Assembly (NCBI GenBank): GCA_030248065.1
Contig: JASAMV010005808.1
Span: 1-64,000, forward strand
Origin: Rhynchonema sp. JSB1_4
Lineage: Eukaryota > Nematoda > Chromadorea > Monhysterida > Xyalidae
Direction: 5' to 3'
Length of the DNA stretch: 64,000 nucleotides
Made by a program: the position numbers and the translations under genes. This document shows, in pieces, positions 48,773-59,400 of the stretch (positions are counted from its first letter, which is position 1; every line of letters begins with the position of its first letter). A model generated the notes under the pieces. That model had not been told where the DNA came from and did no database searches. It saw only the letters and a list, made by a program, of their open reading frames with translations.

Positions 48773-51742
48773 TCATAGCTGCGAATTCATCTGTTCGTGT
48801 TGTGCGTGTTGATGCGCTGCCGACGGGGGGGCGCCCATGCCAAATCGATAGAATTGTGAATAGATTAGCCCGGCACCCGCAATCGCGTCCGGCACACCCA
48901 CCGTTGAGATCGGATATTTGCACACCTGAACGCAGCACAAACGCGGGGGGTTATCACATCTAGCAAGATGACAATTTACGTTTGTGAGGATTTTTGTAAA
49001 ACGCGTTGCTGCCTGATCCATAAAGCATGCAGGCCAACAGTGCGCGAGTCCTGCGCTTGACGGATCAGGCCAAGCCGTTGAAAGCCAAACCATTCTACCG
49101 TCAGAGCACGCAAACTAAACCGATGAGCATGTGAAACATCAACCAACCAGCACCGGTGTGAACACGAACACAATGTCGTTGCGCATCCACGAAGCCAATG
49201 GACTGAAATTGGGCAGATTTGTATTGCCGCACGCCAACTGCGGGATCAACATCAAATGTTGTCGTGCGTAAAAATCATATAAAATACCATATGAATACTG
49301 TGGTAACATGGCTTCTGCTTTACAAGTCTATGAAAAAGGATCGGCTGCCACTCACTCGTGCGCATTGAATTTGTACATTCGACCGAGCTCCTTGTCGAGC
49401 ACGAAATTGTTGGCGATCCTCAGATCAACCGCACCGGTATCGATGTGACTAGAGAGTGTGCCACTGCCACATGCCTGTCGTACGGCAACACGAGCACCGG
49501 CCGCCGCTGCTGCCGCCAGATTCGACCAGTCCTGACCTCGGACGGCCTGAATTAACATTTAAACCAATCCTCACGCCAACGACGGAGGCAGATTTGGAAG
49601 ATCGGATTGTTCAAACCCGGCCTCATGCTAAACCAGATGAGTAACGTATGTACTACCAAACCAACAATGATGTGATAAGTGAGTGAATGGAAGTGCACGC
49701 GTGTCAGGCGTTTGCCGTCCTTCGAGCCACGTTCATGTCCGAATGTCTCCAGCAGCCAATTGATCATCTCGACCGCTTTGTGCACGTGAATTGTGCCGGC
49801 GCGAATCTGAAATTTTTCGATATATCTTTTTCTGCCACAATTTTGAAATGTCCAAGTATGAACATGAACTCACGGCCATATTATCGAACGCGTACGGGCC
49901 TTCGCCGACGAACGACAGAAACGCGAGGTCTTGTTCGTTCACACCAACAGAGTCCATCAGAGGGATCAGCTGAAAAAATCAATGAAATTGCAGAAAACTA
50001 AGTATTCCTTTGGGCGCCCTTAGATATAGTGGAAAATGGAAAGGAAAAAATATTCTATGTTCAAGTTTTCCATTTCCATTTTCCAATATGACTAAGGGCA
50101 TACTGGAAAATCAAAAATGGAAATGAAATAAAACATTTTCTGCAGCAGTCATGTGACAAAAACTGTCAGAAACTGCGAGAAATTTAGCATATTGCACAGC
50201 ATACCCGTTCCAGCAGCATTTTGACGTAGTCCGGTTTGTGAATGCTGCCCAGCTGCAGATGCACGGGTGTGGTGCGCGGGATCTGCACCAGACTGCGTCG
50301 GATCATTCGGATTTTCTCCTGGAACAACTCCGATGTTTGATGACCCAACAGATGCAGACCGGACAGCACGACCAGGTCGGGCTTGATTGAAGCGATTGTG
50401 TTGAAGAACATGTCGATCACGATAGAACTGCCGCTGCAAATGGCTGATGTTTCATACATGTACATACGCTATGACGATGTATTCAATATAACATCATTAC
50501 CTAACATCTACCAGCTGTGAACTGTCATACACTTCCTTCAAACATCAGTCAACCTGAACAGATCGTGCGACGCGATGAATCGACTGGACAGAGGCGCGAC
50601 GAATTCGCCGTAGATTTGCCCCATTTTGTAGTCCATAATGATGTGCAGTTCGTCCTTGGCGATTCGCGCCGTGTTCTCTGTCCGTATGCTCGGGTGCAAC
50701 AGCGCCTTGGCTCGAGGCCCGATCGGACCAACCAGTGTGATCTTGGGGAAAAAATCGATATTCGACTGAAGTGAAACATAACATCAACAAATGGATTCAC
50801 AATGATTCACCTCGAGGTGTGGCTCGGTCTCAATCATTTTCGTCGCCAGCAGAGCGGCGTTACCACCAATGTGCAGCTGAAAACAAGTAAGCGGTTAAAA
50901 TACATAATTGAAGCGGCAAGATGCGATGTTATTCAGGCACTTTTGACACAGTTCACAAACGACAGCGAAACATCAGTGTTGAGGTCATGTTTGAAATGCC
51001 GAACAAAAATACGGCGCTTCAGAACCAGAAAAGCTGTCGATTTACCGGAAATGGACTCTGGAACCACGATGAGGAACAAAACAACTAAAATATCCGGCAG
51101 TCAGACCCTCTAGCAGCGAATCATTCCCGTGGCCGTGATCAAGCAAGGTATTCAAGGCTGAAGTCATCCCAACCGCGTGCGGCAGTATCTCGGCCTCCTT
51201 GAGCACGGCGTCGAACAGTTTCTTGTCCTGAATGAATCGTTCGGTGGGCGCGCCCTCGACAAAATAATGCGTGAACGTCTCGGACAGCTCGTCGGCGTTG
51301 CTGATCGTCGCGTGACTTTTGGCCGTCGTTGACGTGACGTTCATTGATGCCAACAGATTAATGCCCGACACGATCACGTCGACGTTCGAATTGAAACTGA
51401 ACCAATGCATTTATTCCCTGATTTTATGTCTTTTCTCAAACTTTTGCTGTCGGTTAGAAATGAGAAATGTGACGGCCACCAACCCGACGACAATATTTCT
51501 GACTTGTGACGGCGGAGCCTGAATCACTTTGGTCCATGATTCGACGATCGCCTGTTCAATCGTGAACGACTCTCTTCGCTTCACGTCCATGTGTCTGTGT
51601 TGATTTTCGACATCGTCACAAAGTTTCAGACCAATCAAATCACCAGCAAAAAATGCGCAAACCTTGAATACCAATAGGTCAGGCTGGCCACGATCACCGA
51701 CACGTGCAGCCAACTGTGCTTGTTCACCGTGTACAGAAACAT
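48773..51742 (-). CDS. ADPGK: ADP-dependent glucokinase
   Basis: ADPGK phosphorylates glucose using ADP, in the ER lumen in animals. Exons: 51742-51663, 51594-51484, 51396-51174, 50876-50811, 50765-50554, 50433-50205, 49969-49874, 49806-49666, 49546-49384, 49314-49148 and 48925-48773, about 546 aa (human 497). An N-terminal hydrophobic anchor (HSWLHVSVIVASLTYWYS) is visible. Family landmarks: SNVDVIVSGINLL, HIGGNAALLATKM, DLVVLSGLHLLGHQT, VNEQDLAFL, RVHFHSLTYHII, AAGARVAVRQAC and VFVFTPVL with VCKYPISTV. The usual GxGD catalytic turn reads GVPD here, keeping the Asp. The exon 9 donor (49384) was chosen to keep phase; a donor at 49355 looks stronger but breaks the frame, so this junction is uncertain. 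Intron 10 begins GTTGGTTGATGTTTCA. Confidence 0.93.
50008..50135. mobile_element. Second copy of the GGGCGCCCTTAG MITE
   Basis: This repeats the ends and the TGGAAAATGGAAA core of the element at 5220-5563, in an ADP-glucokinase intron. The copy is shorter and its right end is degraded. Confidence 0.65.
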
Positions 51743-52121
51743 TGTCGTTTAAATTTTCGAAATTTACGGAATCAATATTCTGACATCGGCGAAAACTTCG
51801 AAAATAAAAAAACGGCAAGTCAAGTTTTTCAAACGTGCATCACAAATGTTCAATCCTGCCGCTGTGGTGTGTGCTGCTGTGCTCTCATGCCTGCGCCCGT
51901 GCGCCACACAAACACACCAAGACAACATACTGGTTGGTGGTTAGCAAATGACATGCAGTGATGTCACTCGGCGTATGCCTGTTAATCGTGTCTGCACTGC
52001 AGTGCCTGCGCGGGGTGTTCGGTCTCAGAACTGTGCCTCAGCTCCACTTGTTTTTTTGCACATTTTTGCTTCTTCATTCTTATTTCATGAAGTTCTTCTT
52101 TGGTGTTTGGACAATTGCTTT

Positions 52122-53020
52122 AAACTTTGGGGGCTCTATAGACTCGGGGCCACCCCCCAGAAACTACCGTAATCCATGTGCTACCTTACCCAAACTTTTG
52201 TCACGTGATATACAGACCCATATGAACTTGTAATATTAGTTTTGGTCGTGTCGGTCAACGGAATCGGTTACGGCCGATCGCCATCGGTGGTATCGAGGTC
52301 AAATTTCAAAGTTGTCCGAATGTTATATGTAGCACCTCTATCACGTTCAGAATTTTTCGCTGATTCCAAAAATGTTAAGCTTATTTCAATCTGATCACGG
52401 AAGAAAAGGCTATTGGCAATCTCACGTGCATTCTGTGCTTGTTTCAGGGAACTTTCGTCTGAGGAATGATACCCAGTCGCTGCAGGTACTGCGCGGCTTC
52501 AAGTTCAGTCATGCTGCAAATTTGATCCATAAACATGCGCTGGGGTTGTTGGGCCTGAGCCATAATGCGGCTTAATCGGCACGGGTGCTATGTGCGCACA
52601 ACACCATGTAACCAACATGCAACACCCAGTGCACATGCTGCCTCAAGGTCACTTGCCCCTATGCGCGCTGATTGGCTGCACTGTTGGCTAAAATCCAGCG
52701 AGCGTGCAACTGAGATTAAAAATAGACTGATACTCTTTCATGCGAAGTCGGAATGAAATAAGCTTAACATTTTTGGAATCAGCGAAAAATTCTGAACGTG
52801 ATAGAGGTGCTACATATAACATGCGGACAACTTTGAAATTTGACCTCGATACCACCGATGGCGATCGGCCGTGACCGATTCCGTTGACCGACACGACCAA
52901 AACTAATATTACAAGTTCATATGGGTCTGTATATCACGTGACAAAAGTTTGGGTACGGTAGCACATGGATTACGGTAGTTTCTGGGGGGTGGCCCCGAGT
53001 CTATAGAGCCCCAAACTTTG
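52122..53020. mobile_element. 900-bp foldback element with 265-bp arms
   Basis: The left arm (about 52122-52388) and right arm (about 52755-53020) are inverted copies with few differences. They share GGCTCTATAGACTCGGGGCC, GACCCATATGAACTTGTAAT and AAATGTTAAGCTTATTTCA. The loop of about 365 bp (52389-52754) holds a short minus-strand open frame (52563-52444). Confidence 0.88.
52444..52563 (-). other. Short open frame inside foldback loop
   Basis: ATG at 52563 opens 39 codons, beginning MAQAQQPQRMFMDQICSMTE and ending in TGA at 52444. The composition looks protein-like (LEAAQYLQRLGIIPQT). A GT lies just before the stop, so it could instead be a captured first exon. I do not recognise it and have no other support. 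Confidence 0.25.
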
Positions 53021-53845
53021 CATTATTTCATTTGTATAGTTTCTTTGAACTGTTATCGCGCCAGAACGCAGACATGCTCTGCGGGCCGGGCCGCAGAGCC
53101 CGTTTTGTTTCTTTCAGCCAGGCCAGGCTTTCAGCACCACGAAAAGCGACCAGCGCTGACGTGGCAACGCAGATCTGGACACCGAATAAAGCCCCGAAAG
53201 TGAATGAAACATTCAAATTTGCATTCTCACTGAGCTGCAGAGCGCTGTGACGTGTCACCAAAATTTTTGCGTGGTTCTCCAACCTCATAAAAACGGCAAC
53301 TTTTCATTATGAAATGCAGCTTAGCCTGAGTGCTTGACTATTTATTCTTCATGATCAATTCGGCATTTGTTAATAGGAAGCTTCTCGATTTTGTCCACAT
53401 CACAGTATTCTATCGTTCATTCATAGCTCATTTCACAGGACTATTAAATGTGCTGCTGCAAGTGACTTCCATTTCGACAGCTGGCGCTTGTTGTTTGACT
53501 TCACGCCCGTTTCTCGTACAAAAAAGCTGCAGCCAAATTATGCGTGGAATTTTATTTGCCATGCATACGTACACACATGCCAATGCTAATGTATAGACAT
53601 GTTTTGCACGTTTGCTGCCGCTGTTGGCGGGCCGTCATGCTCTGCTGTCAAGTCCATGTCAGCACAGTTCACCCACGCAGCACGTGTTTTCCGAGATCAT
53701 AAACCATGTCGTCAATCTACCAAGCTCATACCTTTCCCGTTGCCTATCCATTATTCTGCTGCATATGTTTCCCAACACCGAGTCATCGCATGCGTCGAGC
53801 ACCAGTGGCCAGTCCTCAGGTTCGATGATGTTTCAGTTGAACGCA

Positions 53846-54634
53846 ATGGCCAATCTGCGCAAGAAGTTGATCTGGCTGCAATACGTGCTCAACGCACTGG
53901 CCGTGTTTGGCCTGGTCATATCGTGCTATGGCCTCTTTGTGGAGCTGCAAATCGACAACAACCCCGACTATCAGCCAATGTGCGACGTCAGTGAATGGAT
54001 TAGTTGCTCAAAGGCACTCAACTCGACGTTAGTGACTTGTTTTTGTTGATTCTGTTTTTCTTCACTTTTACTCAAGCGTTTCTGGCCGCTACTGTATATG
54101 TAGGAATTTGTGCATGATTGGGGGGCATTCTGACCACAGTAGCAACTTCATTTCAATGATTGGGTCACATTGAGTCACTGCTTGGACTTGAAATCGTTGT
54201 TATCATGCCCATGTCATGTATATGTAGAACAATCCAGTGTCATAGTTTCAGATATGGTCGTGGTCTGGGTCTGGTTGCCGATGTGCTGGGCGAAGATCAT
54301 GTGCTCAACCAACGCAATGTTGTCTATGGCATAGGCGTGTACTGCGCACTGTTCTTCCTGTGTAAGTTTGGTTTGATTTTAATTTAATTTTAAATTTTTT
54401 ATTCACGGTCGTGAAATTGCAGCCTTTTCGAGCAACATGATGGTAGCGTCCGTGCACCTGCTGATCATAATGATGCTCAATCTTCTCAGTCTCTACCTGG
54501 CCGCCGTGCTGTACCATCTCGGCACTGTCTGCCTTGTCTGTATCTCCATTTACGCCATCAACTTTGTCATGTTGCCGTTGGCCATATCGCGACGGAACAC
54601 TATCAGCGCGATGAACAGGAAAAAGTTTATTTGA
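53846..54634 (+). CDS. VKOR: Vitamin K epoxide reductase family protein
   Basis: VKOR enzymes are four-helix ER membrane oxidoreductases that reduce vitamin K epoxide or quinones using two Cys pairs. Exons end at 54027, 54361 and 54634 (starts 53846, 54252 and 54423). From the ATG at 53846 the protein is 167 aa (human VKORC1 163). Key residues: the loop Cys pair in CDVSEWISCSKAL, the family core YGRGLGLVADVLGEDHVLNQ, and the redox CxxC in TVCLVCISIYAINF. I chose 53846 because it gives the family length and because TGATGTTTCAG ends just upstream at 53836, which could be a trans-splice acceptor. An in-frame ATG at 53765 would add a Ser-rich 27-residue N-terminus. It is convergent with the phospholipase gene. 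Confidence 0.92.
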
Positions 54635-55222
54635 TGATATGCTCGCTTAGCAATGGTTTCCAACTGATAGTATAGTTGATCGACTAGACTCAAATTTTGG
54701 CTGTTATTATTTATTTTTTTATCATGCATTATCTATCGGCGCTGTAAAGCTGTGTTGTGTTTGAACCGTGCCTCTGTTTTGCACAATATACTATACATAC
54801 AGTACGCTTTCATTTGTATCGTTTTTGTTGTTTGTTGATTGGCTTGCTTCCGGAATACAATTCCAAATGAAGTGTTGTGTCATGAACCGATCCCTAAATA
54901 CGACATGATAACTACAAAAATGCCAGGCACTTCCTTCACCCCTTAATGCTGGAACACCATCCAGTCAAATAGCATAAGATGTTCTTCACCCATTTGCCGA
55001 TTTTCACCATGATCGAATGATAGCGTGTGTTGAAGTGACGGTCGTTGGCAGCGCGCCAAAAGGACGTCGCACTTATACTGTATGTATATCAGACGTATAA
55101 TATGTATACCTAGAGTGCAATAAAACAGCATGTCTGACCTGTCACGGACAGGGGTGCACCGGACCATATCATCGGCACCATCTCATGGTGTCCCACTTAC
55201 GCATACCAAAGGCTAGGAATGG
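54635..55222. other. 3' flanks of convergent genes
   Basis: No exon recognised with confidence. A minus-strand open frame (55167-54943) could hold further 3' exons of the phospholipase gene, but I see no conserved motif in it. Confidence 0.4.
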
Positions 55223-55800
55223 TCAACTTCCAAGCCAACACCCAACATTCACCCACCACCTTTGGCGCACCAAACATCGTGACCGGATGCAATGCATGGT
55301 GTAGTCGTAGTTCGCCAGTGCAAGCAAATAGCAACCGGTCAAGCCGTTGTAACACTGATCGTGCACTTTGCAGCAGCTGAATGAGTATCTGAACTTTCGT
55401 CTGTGATAATAACTATAGCATGTTCGACTACCCATCGGTTTCTCGCCTTTCCCAAAAGTACCCAAGATGTAATAGCGCTGGGTGACAGGGACTTTGCTAG
55501 TTTCGTCTTGTTTCCACAGAGACGGGCAGGGCAGCAGCACATCGTCAGTGCGAATGCACCAGATGCCTGGTTGAGTCTAAAACGGATGACTTGATCACAG
55601 CTTTCTTATTGGTTTCAACGGACGTGTCAACAGCATCCAACGGCTGACCATTACCACCAACACCACAGTAATTGGCATAGTTGACGTATTCGAATGCATT
55701 GCGTTCAGTTACACAAGCAATCACGTCGCCGAGATTCCATACGACGTGACAACGAGACGGGACCCAACAGACTGATGACGATTAGAATCGACACGCGCAT
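55223..55800 (-). CDS. Secreted phospholipase A2, possible frameshift
   Basis: Secreted PLA2 hydrolyses the sn-2 ester of phospholipids using Ca2+ and a His/Asp dyad. The first exon (55800-55625) has a signal-peptide-like start (MRVSILIVISLLGPVS). In another frame it then encodes WNLGDVIACVTERN and the Ca-binding loop YCGVGGNGQP. A donor at 55624/55623 joins in phase to an acceptor at 55377, and the second exon opens with the active-site motif CCKVHDQCYN. Beyond CIRSRC the frame runs to a stop at 55223, but family Cys spacing is lost, so the true 3' exon(s) may differ. The signal peptide and mature domain are off by one base with no plausible intron between them. This could be a sequencing error, an upstream signal exon or a pseudogene. 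Confidence 0.75.
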
Positions 55801-56484
55801 TTGAGGGAATAGGATGGGCTATGTATGTCTACGTGACTCGAGCTTGTAGTTGCAGGAAAAGGCGTGCGCAAAGCACAAGTACGTTAGATAATGAAGCCGT
55901 TCGGGTGTGAATTGTGTGAGCAATGTTTGGGCTGCTCTTTGGATTTCTGTAGTTTGTGATTCACCGAGCACCCTATTGATGAATTGAATGGCTTAGCACT
56001 TGAAGCTTATGGCTTTAGGATCACGAAGTTCAGTTGCAATACGTAAACGTCCCAGTCACTACACCGAGTCGGAATGAGAATTTGCCTGAGCACATGGGAA
56101 CACATTACGGTAGTTAGGTACGATAGTCCTGCAAACAACCCCACAAACTTCATGGCTGCTAAGCGGTGAAGGTCAAACAATAGGTGATGTTTCACGCATT
56201 GTACACTACGGCAAATGGTAGTGTTGCCTTGAGAGTCACACGGTGTAGCCAAGTCAGGTCAGCAACAAAAAGTCAAATTTTGCAGATTCTCGTTTTTTTC
56301 ACATGCACAAAGAAAAACAAAAGCGGCAATGAAGCGTGAAAATCGTGTTTTCATCGCCTGAACACTTTGAAATAGACTTGGTAGACTTCGCTTGGTAACC
56401 AAACCTACATAGTTCACTGACAAGTCTATTCCTTGACTCTACAGTCGTGGTTAGGTGACTGATGAGCTAGAGCAAAGCAGCAAC
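55801..56484. other. Divergent intergenic region
   Basis: Between the phospholipase gene (minus) and the lectin-EGF-channel gene (plus). One decamer TGATGTTTCA lies at 56185-56194. No exon recognised. Confidence 0.45.
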
Positions 56485-59400
56485 ATGATGTTTCATTTGC
56501 TGATCTGCTCACTATTCTGCGTGACCAGTGTAATCTGTGACCATGGTATGTGGGTGGAGAACAATGGTTGGTGTTATACGAATGACATGGGCACCTACAA
56601 CTACTCACAAGCCAGCGGCGCATCGACCTGTGCATCGTATGGCGGATACCTGATGACCATCGACAGTGACGCAGAGAACACTTATGTCGTTTGTGAGTGG
56701 CTGCTTGTTGTTGGTCTTGCACAGATTGCAACAAACACCAATTACAAAAAATCGGTCTTTTAAACAACTAGAAGATGTACTCAAGGCAAAAAGACCGCTA
56801 AATCGTAGGACTTTTATTCCAATACAGTTCAAAAGCAAACAGTTCGCAAGTCAGTTAACCCATTTTCAAGTAAAATGGATTGGCGCGCCCGCAGAAGGGC
56901 GGAAATTCCGCGCGCTATGCGCGTGCACTGGATGAAATAACTTAAAAAAACGGAACAACCACTAGGTAAAAAAAATAACTTTTTCGATTTGGCCCTCCTT
57001 TGGCCAAAAACTAGACTACCGAATAATTGCCCATCAATGCGATGTGCAGTCCATTTCCATTTCAGCGTGGGCAGCATCACGTGTTACACCACCGAGTGTG
57101 TGTTGGCTGGGCTACACCGACACGGCGACGGAGGGCACGTTTCTCGACCCAAACAACGTGCCGAAGGGCACCTACGACAACTGGGCTCCAGGTGATCTGG
57201 CCGATTGTACAATTGGTCGAATTTGGGATAACCTCAATGGACACAATCCCTTGAAACATCAGGTGAACCGGCGAACGACCCGACCAAGAACTGTGTCGGA
57301 ATGAACTGTCTGACAGGTGAATGGCTGATGGACTACTGCACACCACCTGCGGGTCAGGGTCGCACGGCCATTTGTAAGAAGGCACCGCTCGGCCCCAGCT
57401 GTCCCCCGACGCCTATCTATTGTCTCAATGGAGGTGACGTCATTGTTGTTATTGTTGTTTCGTAATTTTTTTGAGAATTCTACCTTAGACGAGCGCAGAT
57501 GTTGTCACCAGAGGGAGCAACTTTTACACTGGTCGAAATTGCAAAGCTAAATCCGACTCGGCCCTGATGCCAGCAAAGTGCACAGCAATGACAATGTCAA
57601 AGCCGCACATGAGCAGGTACTTGTACGCCCGATCCGTTGAACAATTGTGCGATTGTGTGCACATGCGCCGCCGGCTGGGACTCGTTGTATTGTGACATTG
57701 AGATTGACGAATGTCTGTCAGCGCCCTGTCTCAATGGCGCTGTGTGTACGGACTTGGTGGCCGACGTACAATGCACGTGTGTGCCAGGATACACTGGTTC
57801 GGTTTTGGGTTGCTGACTGGACAGGGGTAAAACGATCCATGTTTCTATAATACCAGTGCTGCTCTGCACTCAAGTTCGTCTTCAACTGCCAGCTATATGT
57901 ATAATTATACATTATTTTCCTCACCTGCTGTTTTTAGACTAATAGTACTGTCGTTAAATCAAGTCGTCAAATATACTCGTCAATAATACATGTGATTTGA
58001 CAACAAGATATGACGACTTGATTTGACCACAGTACTGCAAGCCCTGTTTTTATCCGCAACACGCTGGGCGACCGTCCACAACAAACAATGTCTATTCAAT
58101 CACACATGTGAAACATCACCCGGCCAGATTTCTTCTGCTCTACCGACATCGACGAATGCGCATCCGATCCATGTGTGAATGGCGCGACGTGTGTGGATGC
58201 AGTGAACATGTACACATGCACGTGCCCCAGTGGCTGGACAAGTGTGCATTGCGAAATCGGTAAGTTGATGAGTGGCACACAATCATAAGAGCTGGAACTG
58301 TCATCAAACACTTGCGATCGTATAACCAAACTTTCATTTGGACAGTACTTTACGAGGCAGTCGGCCACACTGATTTTGACCAGTATAAAAGTTGTTAACC
58401 TGTAGGTGCACCAAATGAACTTTGAAAAAGCTGGTCAAAATCAGTGAATCCTGCCAACTGTGTCGCAAGATGTGATCGAAACAAAAATTGCCGCTGGCGT
58501 GTGGCCAGTGATCGCCTTCGAATTTGACACGCATTTATTGTGACACACAGAGGTGGACGAATGTATCAGCAATCCATGCGACCCAGCGGCGACCTGTCAG
58601 GACCAGTTCGATATGTTCCTCTGCATCTGTCCACCGTACGTCACGGGCACAATCTGCAATGAAAGTTGGTGTCGGGTTATTTACACTTGATGGCCAGCTA
58701 ATGTGTAGGTGGCTGATGTTTCTGCTTCGATACCAGAACTGATTTGTCCCACGAACTAAACTGTTTCAGCCGACTGGAACGCGCTCGTTGGCAACGCAAA
58801 TCTGTCGGTAAGGCAACAGTACGTCCATCTTTTCTGCACATAGATGCAGTCAGCGTGTGATGTTTCAGCAAGTGATCCCGGTCATGATGGAGCCGGGCAA
58901 TCAAGTTGATTCGACCATTTTCGCTGCGGCCGCTTTGGACGAACCGACACGAATGCGTGCCAGTTGGGATGAGACCATATTCGACTGGGCCACCTATGAA
59001 GGACGTGCCTTGGACATGAAGTATGGAGGACACGACTTTTTTTCTTGTGGCTTGTGTTTATGTGGTCAACGCATATCGTCAATGTCCACGCAGCCGGGCC
59101 GCTGGTATAGGCGTCAATGATGATCGCCGGGGTAGCCAGCGTGCTACATACGTTTTGTCTATGATGTCATAACGAGCTCATTTAGGGCTGCTTTTGGTCC
59201 GTGATATCGTCGCAGCAACTACACCCAGCCGGCCCACTTGCATAATGTATCAATAGTAACACACGCGTGCTGTCAATTGGCTAATCGGAACAGCTGGCTG
59301 ATGATTTCAGGAAGGATTTCCACAAATGGAATGACCCAGCGCTCGGCAATTGTTTCACATTCAACCATCCAAATCTGACGCGGACGTACGTCGGCAGACG

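Larger units (their letters stand above)
51743..53845. other. Divergent intergenic region with large foldback
   Basis: This lies between ADPGK (minus) and the VKOR gene (plus). Most of 52122-53020 is a foldback element, listed separately. Nothing else is recognised. Confidence 0.5.

Noticed and set aside
56485..56496. Decamer TGATGTTTCA as evidence of an intron end at the lectin gene start
   Set aside because: No AG follows at the right place and the frame ATGATGTTTCAT opens a good signal peptide, so here it is kept as coding, though the coincidence is noted.
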